From the NCBI RefSeq assembly GCF_019320115.1, contig NC_089591.1, positions 23,786,502 to 23,850,501 on the forward strand: DNA of 64,000 bases, given 5' to 3'. The position numbers were made by a program, and so were the translations under genes. This DNA comes from Miscanthus floridulus. Its lineage: Eukaryota; Streptophyta; Magnoliopsida; Poales; Poaceae. The notes below the pieces were generated by a model. That model searched no databases, had not been told where the DNA came from, and saw only the letters and a program-made list of their open reading frames with translations. Position 1 is the first letter of the stretch; each line of letters begins with the position of its first letter. This document shows, in pieces, positions 33,244 through 44,102 of the stretch.

Positions 33244-33509
33244 AATATAATGTTTGGGCATATGAAGTATCTGACAAGGTCGCGCGCTTTACAGAATGCA
33301 ACAAGCCGACCAGGACATGCGGTTTACTGAGGAACCATTTCTTCATGTGGAAAAAGGTTGGGTATCTCAACCTGGCCAGAATAAGCGAGAACGAGCACAC
33401 AATGATCATGGGTCCTGATCATGACTTGTTTGTGGGCAAGACCGAGGCTGAAATAGAAAAAATTAGAGTGGAGGAGCAAGACAAGCAGGAAACTGCAGTG
33501 GCCACCTAA
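33200..33509 (+). pseudogene. Unrecognised CACTA-internal coding segment
   Basis: In the frame of 33165-33509 the stretch from KKTIANRLEYNVWAYEVSDK to ETEAEIEKIRVEEQDKQ-like sequence is coding-like and ends with a short charged helix. It directly follows the transposase fragment in another frame, so it is probably the remains of a second element gene, perhaps the region before the Ulp1-like domain. No family recognised. Confidence 0.4.
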
Positions 33510-33654
33510 ATAGGAAACACATTTCTTCAATACCAAGATAGGAGAATTGTATGTGCACCGTACATGTTCAAGTATGTGTTGGTCATAAACTCCCTTAATA
33601 ATTTTTATTTATAGATTTCTTACTATCTCAACACCTGACTTCATTAAATCCATG

Positions 33655-34411
33655 CAGGGGCCATTGGGTCTATATGTACATTTGGCTCTACGATGCATGG
33701 ATTCTGGTCCCTGACTCCGTAGATTTCCCACAGAGCAGTTATAAAAAATTCATCGATATTTTACAACAGGAAGTCGAGATTTGCATGCGTGTTTTTCCAC
33801 ATTTCTATATTATCTATGAGATTTTGGATATGACGTGTTGAATTCATTCGAGCTCTGTAGGGCATACAAGTTCTATAAGTTCAAGGGTGGACGGTATGGT
33901 TAAAAAAGCCAAAAAACCGCTATCAGTGCGGAATAAATATCCGATAAATTTTAAATAAGGATACATATATTTGTCTTGTATATATGTACACATAGCAACT
34001 ATGTAGTAACCAATTGACAACTCTTATATAGTGCCACAAGCAACCACCTGGATCGGTGCACTATGGGTACTATGTGTGCGAATTCCTCAGACAAAATGGG
34101 AGATACACCAACAACCCTAATGAAGTAAGTAATAGTCATATGCGAAGTTTTGTCATTACTGATGCCTTCTCTATATTGGATAGTTGTAAATCTTATTATG
34201 TTTTTTGCAGATATACAAGTGTTCTCCCATCGATAACTGCCTCAACAATGGAGAGCCCATGAACATTTGCGAGGACTTTAGCCGGTTCATCATGAAAGAG
34301 ATAACTCACTTCGATGGGAAGTATTTTGATCTAGAGTTAGAATTAGCTAAGCCACAATACCGAGATCTCGTAGATATTGCTAGGCTAGAGCTAAACCACG
34401 AAGATTATTAG
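33655..34411 (+). pseudogene. Ulp1-like (C48) protease segment, catalytic Cys lost
   Basis: Pieces in order: 33658-33770 has GHWVYMYIWLYDAWILVPDS, with the catalytic His (HW) and Asp (PDS). 34032-34120 has CHKQPPGSVHYGYYVCEFLR, with the oxyanion Gln. 34208-34411 has the C-terminal tail ICEDFSRFIMKEITHFDG. In this family the nucleophile Cys precedes GYYVC; here that codon (34062-34064) is TAT, Tyr. Introns or decay separate the pieces. Ulp1-like domains are common cargo of plant CACTA and MULE elements; their role in transposition is not established. Confidence 0.7.
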
Positions 34412-34594
34412 AGAAGTACGTCATGGGGACCAAGCTGGCTATGAGTGGAAAAAACTTTGTTTTATGTATACATTATTAGCGTGTGATGACTATACGGTAG
34501 ACCGCAACAAATATTGCTTTTTTCATGCATGCAAATATAATTTCTTGTGATTTCTATTTGGATTCGTTTCAATTTGTATACAATAATTCACTGG

Positions 34595-34985
34595 CGGGAA
34601 ATAAAAACAATTCACTGGCGGGAAATATATGGCGCCAAATTTTGAATTTTAAAAACAATTCACTGGCGGTTTTGCTAATAAACCGTCTCTAGAAAAAGTA
34701 TTCTAGAGGCAGACAGATTTTGGTGAACCGCCTGTGCTAAAACAGTTACACTGTCGGCTGACTTAAATGTACCGCCAGTGCAAATACTTTAACACTGGCG
34801 GATTGTTTACTTCAACCGCCGGTGTAAATAATATTATCACTAGCGGATGCCTTAGAAGAACAACCAGTTAAAATGTGTTAACACTGGCGCATCTTAACTA
34901 ACCGCCTGAAGTATTTTAGTTTTCCACTGGCCTTGCAATGCCTCTAAAACTGCCAGTGTTGAGCTCCAGTGTACCAGTGGAACCC
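34595..34985. repeat. CACTA subterminal repeat array (ACTGGCGG type)
   Basis: At least ten copies of 'cactggcggttt' or its complement, in alternating orientation (34600, 34617, 34660, 34722, 34776, 34795, 34815 and on). Motif arrays of this type bind TNPA-like proteins at CACTA ends. The outer end is probably near 34975 ('gtaccagtgg'). Its left partner is missing. Motif differs from the CACTGYCGGTT family elsewhere in the window. Confidence 0.75.
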
Positions 34986-35697
34986 ATTTATTTCTCAGGA
35001 TCTCTTCCCCAAGGGGAGGAATTGAAGGAACTAGGAGAAGAAGAGACACCTGCTGTCGACCATGTCGGCGAGGTCGGGCGGTTCGAGGAAGCAAGGAGGC
35101 GACTGCCAGTAGAAACCTCCGAAACCCATGGCCACCATGTTATCTGCCTCCACTCCCTTACTATTCTTGTTCTTGTAGTTTCTCGTGTCTACCTGTTCAC
35201 TTTTCAGCTTGTGTTAGTTTGCATCTGCGGCCTGCCCACTCAAACTCTTGCCCTTACTTACGTCTAATATACTGATGTGCTGCCTGTCAGCTATCATAGG
35301 CTTTATGCGCATTTATATTCGTACAATGGAACAATGTGGGATTGTTTCCGTGGATGGGCAGGTGGCATCTAGCCTTTATGCAATTCAAAGCATTTGGTGC
35401 GCTGGATGGATGTAGATGTAGATATGCTGCATGAAGAGGGGATAGCAGTAGATGGAAGGAAACGTGGACAAGCGGCTCTGGCCCGGTGCTGCCAAACTTG
35501 TAGGATCGATACCAACATATATACCATACCATGCTGCATGCGCCTGCCACTCTATCTTCTAATAATTTCATTAGAATTCAAAGTCATCTGACACTTTAAG
35601 TTCATAAAGTTCACTTATTATATCTCTTATTCTAGATCCTATATTCTGATTTTATTAGAATCTAGAGTCTATGCCTAGACCATGTTCTTATATGTCT
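34986..35697. other. Unassigned sequence
   Basis: Mixed composition. 34990-35130 has gene-like codons (EELKELGEEETPAVDHVG) but no family. The rest is AT-rich with no ORF of note. Confidence 0.35.
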
Positions 35698-35848
35698 AGG
35701 GCTTGTTCGGAACGGAGGAATTGAAAACACATGAAAAGGATGGAGATGAGATGATAAAACAGAGAATAGGAAAAACGCAGGAAATATATACAAGGTGGCG
35801 TTTGGAACATAGGAATTAGAATTATAGGAATCTTTGGTGGGCAGCAAA

Positions 35849-36240
35849 CACTACTACAGAATAGCACTTCACCGCCGGTTCAGAACAGCCCATCACTGCC
35901 GGATTCTGAACCGGCACAACCATACCGACAGTGATGAGGGTTAGCTATCACTGTCGGTTCCTATAAATCGGCAGTGTCCCTCAACTTCACTGCCGGTCCT
36001 TTACACAACCCGGCAGAGTTTAGTTCCACCAACACTGTCGGTTCATGAGACCATCCGACAGTGTAACCTCGAACATCACTGTCGGTTTGTGTTTTTAGCC
36101 GGCAGTGTTGTCATAACCAGCACTACCGATTTGTGACAAGACCCAGCAGTGATGGCTAAGCCAACGCTGCCGGTTTATAGCTCAAGCCGGCAGTGCCATC
36201 TTGGCCATCACTGCCGGTTTGTTGCTAACCGGCAATGATG
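35849..36240 (+). repeat. Left subterminal array of the large CACTA
   Basis: About eighteen copies of the motif 'cactgccggttt' or its complement in alternating orientation, spaced roughly 15-30 bp. Presumed binding sites for the TNPA-like protein. Confidence 0.88.
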
Positions 36241-36389
36241 GCCCGTTCGCATTTTATTATTTTATAATTTATTTTAATTTATATTTTTTCGTGGAATCGG
36301 GTTTCGCTTTATATACGCTATATAGATGATAGGTCCATGAATATTAAACATTACAAATGTTACAGTTATAGTTCAAATGTTCTTATCAA

Positions 36390-39335
36390 GATCTCGATCC
36401 CTCAAAATAAAAAACAAATTATTCGATAAGATGAAGCATGCTTCTCGGACTTCTTACAATAATCTAGCAAGCCGCTTTGGGCCATACTGGTCCTTAAACT
36501 TCATAGATTGTGCAATGAAAAATACTCCATCTTTTTTCAATACCTCGGCTAAGATGAATTTTGCCAGCTCCGATTGTAGTGCGACAATCTCCATGTCTAA
36601 CAGCCTTTCGTGGTTATATTTCTTGCGATGTCATTCAAAAAAGATGATATCCAAAGAGAAATCAGAAAATTATTTTGTTGAATTATTAACAGACATAAAT
36701 GAAATGGGGATTATACACACCAACTTATTTGCTTCTTCTGATTTCCCGCCGATGTAACGAAGCATTGCCCACATTACATAAAACTCGCATTCATTGTTTC
36801 CCGCCGGCTGTTTTAGGTACTTCTCCTCCATTTCGACAACCTTGAATCGGACCTGCGTCCCACCGATATGATTGTGCAACATTAGAAGGGGAAACATTAG
36901 AAAGCGGTATGTGTGATTAGAAAATAATATGTTATTAGGATCGCTTACTAATTCAGCACTGCCACCGGTGTATCTAGATGATGAAATGGTTTTTTCTTCG
37001 AGTCCCACACCTCGATCAGATTTTTAGCAAGATTAACACAAATGAAGAAGAAATGATTGCTGCAATCACAGAATCCTAATTATCGAATAATCTTAACGAA
37101 AAAAGAAGCATAATATTAAAAGCTAAGAACACATACTCGCAGTTGTAGGCTAGAAGTATGTGAGTTTTTTTCTTCATCTTGAATTCATCAAAAACAGCAA
37201 TTAATCTCTCTTTCAGGTCTTCCATGTCACATCCATGGAGACCTAAACATGTCTTCTCATTGACTCACAAGGGGTCTAAGAAACCTATGTTATCCCATTT
37301 GCTTTTTAGTATGTAAAATTTTGCTATACACCTACATAAAATCATGGGCAGAGGTGGAGGAGGAGGAGGAGGAGGATGATGATGAGAATTATGTTTTCCC
37401 TGGGCTGATGAAGATGGACGAGGAGGAGGAGGAGTCTTCTCTTTTCTCGGGGTTGGTGAAGATGGAGTCAGACGAGGAGGAATAGAAGGAGACCTTTGTC
37501 TTCTCGGGGGTGATGGCAAGGGATGAGGAGGGGAGTGATCTCTGTTGGGACATGGTGAGTGATCATCGTGGGTGGACGAAGACTCGCAGTCGTCCTCATC
37601 ATCAGAGGACAATTGGTGGTCAAGCTTAATTAAGTGCTTGCGCCAAGCCACTTGAGAGCCCTTGTTATGATAAAGGTTCAGCCTGTCTTCCGCTGTGGGG
37701 TACTCAATGTGTATCTTGTTATACTTCTTATCAAGTATTTTGTCAATGGTGATGTGAGCATACCCCTATGGAATTGGGCGGCCATTAATGGTCCCGTCTC
37801 TCGCAGGCTAGGCCTGGTCGAGCGCCGCCATGTCCTTTGTCCATTCCTAACGGATGTACAACATGACATTGACAGGTTCAGTGATGCCATCCATCGGATG
37901 AGGCACATTCGCATCTTCTTTGTCGAGCGGGGTTGATCCGCAGCTGCTGCGACCACTCAACTGTGGGCTAAAGGAAGTAGGAGTAGGGTTTTGTGGTACT
38001 CCTAACCCCTTAGACAACAAAATTTGCTAGACTCGTGCTTCAACAGTCCCCTCAATCCGTGCTTCCATTCTGTCTTCCATCTCTTTTAGTCATCTCAAAC
38101 ACTCTGTCTCCGGTTCCACTCTACCCCTTGAGCGGCTCTAGTAAGTGTTAGATTCTTTGGCGAATGCTAGTTTCCAAGGAACAACACCAATTCCTCTAGT
38201 GCGACCATGGTGCTCCTTAGTTCTGAGTGCTTGGGTGAGCATGTCTTTCTCCCTATTAGAAGTGTGAGTCACTTGCCTCACCTCCTCAGTTACCTGGGAG
38301 ATCCTCTAGATGAGTTTGCTCATGGGTGGATTTGTGGAGCTAAAGCTCCCGTCCTCATCGTGGCGTACATTCCTCCCCATACAATATATTACTGATCTTG
38401 GCTCCCAATGGGCGGTCTCAACCTGAACGCATTCCTCAGCAAGGCGATCCATTTTTTCAAGTTCTGCTTCAAATTCTAGCATCTTCTTAGCATAGCCATG
38501 AGAGCTGAGATGATGAGAATTCATCCATTTCTATGAGTTCTCCTTATTCTTCCTGCTTAGTTCTAAGTACTCAGATAACCTGTATTCTATGAAATTCTAC
38601 CATAAGTCCTTCTGCTTGCTAAACTGTCCATCATCAAAATTTGGCTCTTTATTTTGGAGCACAAAATGCTTGTACAATGTCCCCTTAAAATTCTTGAAGC
38701 ATGTCCCCATGATTTCTTTTGTTTTTTTCTTGACTAACTCCTTGTCATATTCCATTGGGAAAGTGAAATACTCTGGGATCTTGATATCCCATATGTAATC
38801 CTTCTCACTTTTGAGAACCCTCCATGGGTCATTATCTTTCCCAATCCACTTCCTGTACCTAATCGGGATGAAGTCCCTTACAAGTAACCCGAGGATAGTC
38901 TTGTATTTGGTCAAAGCTATAGGCGATGAGAGTGGATCCCTGATTTCATCAAACTCAATGATGTGCTAGTGTGCATTCCTACCAACAGGAAGCTTTGACA
39001 TGCCTCGCTTGGATCTGGCCTTCCTTCTACCCGAACCCTTTGGCTCCTCGGCCGGCGGAGGCTCCTACTAGAGACTCCAAGTAAGCTATGACCCTCTCAA
39101 TTGTTTAGCGTTTGTGGCTATGTAGTCACATGATACCAAAGTTATCTGCCCATCTTGGTCATTTTGACCTAGCTCGAGCAGGCCAGACGGGGTCCATGGT
39201 TGCTCGTTCTCACCATCCTGATTGACACCATCACCGTTTGTCGGATCATGCGGCTCTCCTGTCCTAGCGATATTAGCCGCTTCTTATTGCCGATCTGTTC
39301 TTCAACGACGGGGTAACAGGCGACGACGAGTCATG
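36390..39335 (-). pseudogene. TNPA-like / Ulp1-like gene of the large CACTA
   Basis: Minus-strand coding-like pieces in order: basic N-terminus (GRRKARSKRGMSKLPVGRNA, 39040-38960), HIIEFDEIRDPLSSPIALTK, 38914-38597 (LGLLVRDFIPIRYRKWIGKD, the Transposase_24-type region), 38524-38306 (HGYAKKMLEFEAELEKM...HWEPRSVIYCMGRN), a coiled-coil stretch, 37880-37640 (NGRPIPRGYAHITIDKILDK), a Pro-rich acidic linker (37651-37265), and a Ulp1-like C-terminal domain (37250-36700) with KQPAGNNECEFYVMWAML, where the nucleophile Cys is kept (codon 36787-36789). TNPA-like proteins bind subterminal motifs. Several stops (for example H*H near 38964) make this copy defective or need introns I cannot place. Confidence 0.75.
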
Positions 39336-39544
39336 GCTATGACACAATCATGATTAGTTTTCACTGTGGACAACTACTAATAGCTATGTTCATATTATAT
39401 ATATATATAATATGTTTAATACAAAGTCTAATAATAAGTCCACATACAACAAAGTCTAATAATAGCATATGTTCACCTAGAACAAATTCATTGTTTGATT
39501 GACCACATACAACAAAGTCCACCTACTATTCTATGAAACTAAGC

Positions 39545-39895
39545 CTACATCAACTTCCAAATAAGAAAAACAATGACCATAGCCATAAATAAAAGCATGA
39601 CATCTTTCCAAGACCAAAGAGCAGTTCTCCTAATCTTCACATCTCTAGTGGGTGGCTTCTCTTCAATCTCCAGTGCCGGCGGATAGTTATGGTTTGCATT
39701 CATTGGACCATAGTAGGCCGACTGCCCATGGTTTGCAAGGTAGGCTGGATGACTATAGTAGGCCCTCAAAGCTTCAGCTTCTGTGTTATATTTTTTGTGC
39801 AAATTACCAGGGTAGCGATTGACTTGAGCATAGCAATCTTTCCAGGTTCGATAAATCCCAGGCACGTGACCAACATGCACTACATACCATGCCAT
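39545..39895 (-). CDS. Small protein: RNase H1 N-terminal/viroplasmin-type domain plus membrane tail
   Basis: An intact 116-codon ORF. Residues 1-50 (MAWYVVHVGHVPGIYRTW, CYAQVNRYPG, KKYNTEAEALRAYY) match the pattern of the ribonuclease H1 N-terminal domain, also called the caulimovirus viroplasmin-like domain: W-Y-V-V-x-x-G, P-G-I-Y, a middle W/C helix, and the Y-x-T-x-x-E-A helix. In RNase H1 this fold binds RNA-DNA hybrids. A 40-residue Tyr/Asn-rich linker and a charged segment follow, then a hydrophobic stretch near residues 95-114 (VMLLFMAMVIVFLIW), a possible tail anchor. No RNase H catalytic domain is attached. It lies about 200 bp upstream of the TNPA-like gene, same strand. The start is the first ATG. 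Frame integrity among broken neighbours is notable. Confidence 0.75.
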   Translation of the reverse strand: MAWYVVHVGHVPGIYRTWKDCYAQVNRYPGNLHKKYNTEAEALRAYYSHPAYLANHGQSAYYGPMNANHNYPPALEIEEKPPTRDVKIRRTALWSWKDVMLLFMAMVIVFLIWKLM

Positions 39896-40073
39896 AGTTG
39901 CCTATACATTTAAGTAAATTAGGTTGTCATTCAAACATGATGTATTAGAATATTAAGTTCACATACAACTAATGAACAAATATTATCTAGATAAAGAGGC
40001 ATGGAGCAAGCTACATTGTGAGAGGAGGTACTTGCAGCATCTAACAAATTAAATTGTTCTTCATGATTTTTGC

Positions 40074-40385
40074 ATGAAAAAGCTTGTCCAACACCGGTTG
40101 AGATGGTTTGGACATGTCCAACGAAGACCTCCAAAGGCACTAATGCATAGTGGAATCCTAAGCCAGGATAGTAACATAAAGAGAGGTAGAGGAAGACCGA
40201 AGTTGACTTGGGTAAAGGCAATAAAAGGAGACTTAAAAGGATGGAATATACCCAAAGACTTAGCCTTAGAAAGGAGTGCTTGGAAAATAGCTAGTCACAT
40301 GCCTGGACTTGGATTGCTTCTACTGGGTTTCAACTCTTGCCTACCCTAACTTGTTTGGGACTTAAAGGCTTTGTTGTTGTTGTAA
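40074..40385 (+). pseudogene. RTE-type LINE 3' fragment
   Basis: The open segment 40074-40349 holds RLRWFGHVQRRPPKAL and GRGRPKLTWVKAIKGDLK...LERSAWKIASH, the conserved C-terminus of plant RTE-like LINE polyproteins downstream of the RT. It ends in a (TTG)n tail (ttgttgttgttg at about 40368-40381), as these LINEs do. Truncated at 5', as usual for target-primed insertions. Inserted in the CACTA on the strand opposite its genes. Confidence 0.88.
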
Positions 40386-41400
40386 CAAAGACTTTCTCAT
40401 CTAAAAAGTTAAAACAGTTGTTTTAAATGCCAACATTCAATACAGAACATGATTCATGAACATAAGGGGCAACTGTCGTAGCAAGTTAGCAACCACTGAA
40501 AAAAAATCAGAAATCATATATGACCAATAATGATTCACCCACCAATATGATTAAGTATGATTTCTAGCAATGCAATTATGGCAAGCTACTAAATGCAAGC
40601 ATAAATGCAGATACCAACATCTGGAGTTACCAAATACCAAAATTATATAGGAACTATGGAGTGGACCATGCTACCATAGTTCCAGCAAATATCACACTAA
40701 AAGTGGAGTTACCAAATACCAAGCACATATCACTCAACATGGCCAATTTAAACAGTTGCTTCCTAAAGGCTAGATCATGCTATCAAATTATGTTGCCAAG
40801 CAAAAACTATCACTCTTAAACATTGCAATACCACAATAAGAACGGTGTTTATGTGCAGAGTAATTGTGCCATCTTATTGAACCCTCATATCTGAATGATA
40901 AATTATACAACATGATTATAAGTATATGACAGTGAATGTACAGAGTTTAACCACATTAGGTACTTTTGCTAGTACTCCTGCAATGGATTGGCCTAACGTT
41001 TTTTCCCCGCTAAGTAACTATAGTTCTTCTCATAAGTTGGCTCTCAAAAAAATTTAATACTAGCAAAGCAGGCGTAAAGGTATTGATCAAGCTTCTAGAT
41101 AATTTTATATAGGATTGATATTCCCATACTTTATAGGACTTTCTAAGCATTTTTTGGCCCCTGCCGTTCTAAACTCAAACTTTTCTAATGCATCCAAATT
41201 TACTTCAACTACAAATAGGTTACAGTCGCTACACCACTAGCTATAGCTGTAGTGCTCATTCAGTAGCTCATTACCAACAAACTGAACAGAGCTAACAAAA
41301 AACAACAATGAGAATGACATTGCCAAAATTAGGACGATGTACACTGAGGGCAGCAGTACAGATAAACAAATCACACCGGCATGCTTAGTTCCACACTAGT
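40386..41400. other. AT-rich CACTA-internal sequence
   Basis: No ORF of note and no family recognised. It could be the first intron of the leftward TNPA-like gene, since a leader-like GC-rich exon candidate lies upstream at 41.5-42.0 kb. Confidence 0.35.
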
Positions 41401-41513
41401 AAACCATGATACTATCATTTTGCCTTGAAAACCTCACAATGCCCACCCCTAAAGTCCCATTATCCCCAACATGCCAAATGCCACATGGATCACGAGCAAA
41501 TGCAGGAGAGGAC

Positions 41514-42002
41514 CTACCAAATCCTGGCCGCCACCACCACGCACTCACCATGGGGCATTTCATCAAACACATAGTGGGCAGTGGGCCACGCACTCACTGT
41601 GGGGGGTGGGGAAGCAGTTGTTCGTATGCTCTTGAAGGCCTCGGTGGTGGGAGTGTAGGCGTGGAGGAGGAGGGGCACGGCTGGCTCGTGGACGAGGAAC
41701 GAGGGCACGGATGGCGTGGTTCTCCGGCGTGGGGCGGTGGACAGCGTTGCGGGCGCTGGAGCAGGACTAACAGGGACGCATCGAGGGGACTCATGGGCAT
41801 CGGCATCGAAGAAGAGGAGCGCGGGGCTAGGAACGGTGGCACGGGGGCGGTGGACGGGTGCGTGGGGGGCGGTGGTGCCCGTCGGCATGGGGTGGTGTTC
41901 CAGCGGTGCGGGGGGAGGGGTCGACGCGAGGTTGAAATGACTTTGGAAAATTTCACCCCACGCCTTGCTTTTATCCCAATGGTTCATCACTGCCGGTTGC
42001 AA
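41514..42002 (-). other. GC-rich leader or first exon of a CACTA gene
   Basis: An open 162-codon minus-strand ORF (MQPAVMNHWDKSKAWGEIFQ...) that is Pro/Ala/Ser/His-rich with no domain. It begins inside the subterminal motifs and overlaps an equally open plus-strand frame, both signs of composition. Its position just after a CACTGCCGGTT cluster matches the leader layout at the right end of the element (about 57.95-58.05 kb). I read it as transcribed leader rather than a proven protein. Confidence 0.4.
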
Positions 42003-42127
42003 GGTCTAAACCGACAGTGATGAGGCAACATCACTACCGGGCTATTTCTAGAACCAATAGTGATGGGGGTGTAGCGGTTACGGGTTAAGTAGAATATCTT
42101 TTCTCTTTCTCTCAAAATCATTTGACT

Positions 42128-42190
42128 ACCTTAACGGTTAAGACCATGCAACATAGCCCCTGAGACCCATATTTGAGTCCCAGGTGGCCC
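42128..42190 (+). other. tRNA-like module 1 (box A/B-like)
   Basis: 'ggttaagacc' at 42136-42145 resembles part of a Pol III box A and 'atttgagtccc' at 42171-42181 resembles a decayed box B (GGTTCGANTCC). The 25-35 bp spacing is near that of tRNA genes. No complete cloverleaf was built, so it is not called a tRNA. Confidence 0.4.
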
Positions 42191-42271
42191 AATTTTTTTT
42201 TGTTTCATTTTATAAATTATTAAGCGTTGTAAAAGGTCAAAAAGAAAAAAAATAGCCTTGACACACCTTCT

Positions 42272-42336
42272 ATACTAGAGCAGCGGTTAAGACCCAAAAC
42301 TCTACTCCCCGAGACCCGAGCTCGAATCTGAGGGCT
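42272..42336 (+). other. tRNA-like module 2 (box A/B-like)
   Basis: 'agcagcggttaagaccc' (42279-42295) and 'gctcgaatctg' (42320-42330), same order and spacing as module 1 and about 150 bp downstream of it. Confidence 0.45.
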
Positions 42337-42516
42337 AGCATAATTTTATTAATTTTTTTATAAATCACTACTAGTTTTCAAAATGAACCGACAGTGATAA
42401 CCAACATCACTGTCGGTTTTGTCTCATCACTACCGATTTTTTGAAACCGACAGTGATGTTTATATATATATAAAAAATTCCTTTTATATACTGAATAAAT
42501 AGAAGCATGTGTATTC

Positions 42517-43918
42517 CTATGTCAAAATGGCTTAAAATTTTTTGGCATGCATGTACACCCAAATTAAGACCCCACACAAGATCTTAGGTTTTTTTATCAG
42601 TTTTTTATTTATTATATTTTTCTATGTGCTAAATGAGACAAAAGAGGGTGAATTTCATCTTGGACCCAATAGATTTTTTCATCGACCTCCACAAAATTGT
42701 TATCCCTCAGGCACATGAGAGTCTGTGTAAATGTTTGGCACCATTTCGGATCTTTTCGTGGGTAGACTCCGTTTAACCTATAATTAATCAGTGACGTCGC
42801 GCAAAAATTCAATTAAACCTCAAAAAGTAGCAAACCATATTCGGAAAATCCCAAACTTGGTGTTTCCTTCACCCGTGGCATGTGCAAGCCTAAGAAAAAG
42901 TTTGAGACCAATACGACACCAGAATGCATATGAACCACGAAAACCTTGATAACATATGTGTATAGTCATGGTTCGATGAATGGGCTCATGTACCTCTGTG
43001 AGGCATGGCCTATGTCGAAATGGCTTAAATTTTTTTTGGCAAGCATGTATACCCAAATTAGGGAACCACACAAGATCTTAGGTTTTTTGATCATTTTTCT
43101 ATTAATATATTTTTCTTTGTGCTGAATTAGACAAAAGAGGGTGAATTGCATCTTGAACCTAATAGATTTTTTCATCGACCTCCACAAAATTCTTATCCCT
43201 AGGGCACATGACAGCCTGTGTAAAAGTTTAGCACCATTCCAGATCTTTTCTTGGGTAGACTCAGTTCAACCTATAATTAATCGGTGACGTCGCGCGAAAA
43301 TTCAATTAAACCTCAGAAAGTAGCAAATCATCTCCGAAAAATCCCAAACTTGGTGTTTCCTTCACCCATGGCATGTGCAAGCCTAAGAAAAAGTTTGAGA
43401 CTAATACACGCCGGAATGCATATGAACCACAGAAACTTTGATAACCTATATGTATAGTCATGGTTCGATGAAAGGGCTCATGTACCTCTGTGAAGCATGT
43501 ATACTCTGCCTATGTCGAAATGGTTTGAATTTTTTTAGCAAGAATGTATACCCAAATTAAGGCCCCACACAAGATCTTAGGTTTTTCTGATTATTTTTTA
43601 TTAATATATTTTCTCTGTGCTGAATGAGACAAAAGAGGGTGAATTACATCTTGGACCCAATAGATTTTTTTCATCGACCTCTACAAAATCCTTATCCCTA
43701 GGGCATATGAGAGCCTATGTAAAAATTTGGCAGCATTGTGGATCTTTTCGTGGGTAGGCACAGTTCAACCTATAATTAATCGGTGTCGTCACACGGAAAT
43801 TCAACTAAACCTCAGAAAGTAGTAAACCATCTCCGAAAAATCTCAAACTTGGTGTTTCCTTCACCTATGTCATGTGCAAGCCTGAGAATAATTTTGAGAC
43901 CAATATGACGCCAGAATA
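42517..43918 (+). repeat. Three-unit tandem repeat, about 495 bp per unit
   Basis: Units start with 'ctatgtcaaaatggctt'-like sequence at 42517, 43010 and 43510 (spacing 493 and 500). Shared landmarks: 'caagatcttaggttttt', 'gacaaaagagggtgaatt', 'tcatcgacctccacaaaat', 'cttggtgtttccttcaccc'. The last unit is truncated near 43918. Identity is high by eye with scattered changes. Satellite-like array inside a CACTA; no coding potential. Confidence 0.92.
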
Positions 43919-44102
43919 TATATTTCTAGTTGCCCAACAAATATTACACGAATTACATGCATGACAATAATTAAACACACAAGCCGTATAAATTAAAATT
44001 AGAACCCAATTAAACTACAACCTTGCCAATCTAACTAAATAAATATTAATTACTATTAGAATCACTACTAGGATCGATCGGGTCACGCACACTAACATGC
44101 CT

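Larger units (their letters stand above)
41980..42460. repeat. Internal subterminal-type cluster with tRNA-like modules
   Basis: CACTGCCGGTT-type motifs at 41985-42060 and 42366-42460 (the latter starting CACTACTAGTTTTC, a possible CACTA terminus) flank two tRNA-like modules. The arrangement looks like a buried CACTA end. Confidence 0.65.

Noticed and set aside
34595..34985. CRISPR-like array
   Set aside because: The motifs are short, alternate in orientation and are irregularly spaced, as in CACTA subterminal repeats; the sequence is plant.
36377..36757. Plus-strand 126-codon ORF
   Set aside because: It is the shadow of the minus-strand Ulp1-like C-terminal coding sequence.
37265..37651. 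Separate Pro-rich protein
   Set aside because: Better explained as the linker of the TNPA-like/Ulp1-like gene, in register with coding-like sequence on both sides.
39545..39895. Endogenous plant pararetrovirus insertion
   Set aside because: Only the small hybrid-binding-type domain is present; no reverse transcriptase, coat or movement protein of such a virus is nearby, and the domain also occurs in cellular RNase H1.
42272..42336. Functional tRNA gene
   Set aside because: Box-like sequences are present but I could not build an acceptor stem or full cloverleaf by eye.
42517..43918. LTR pair of a retrotransposon
   Set aside because: Three head-to-tail units without internal sequence, TG...CA ends or primer site; a tandem array.
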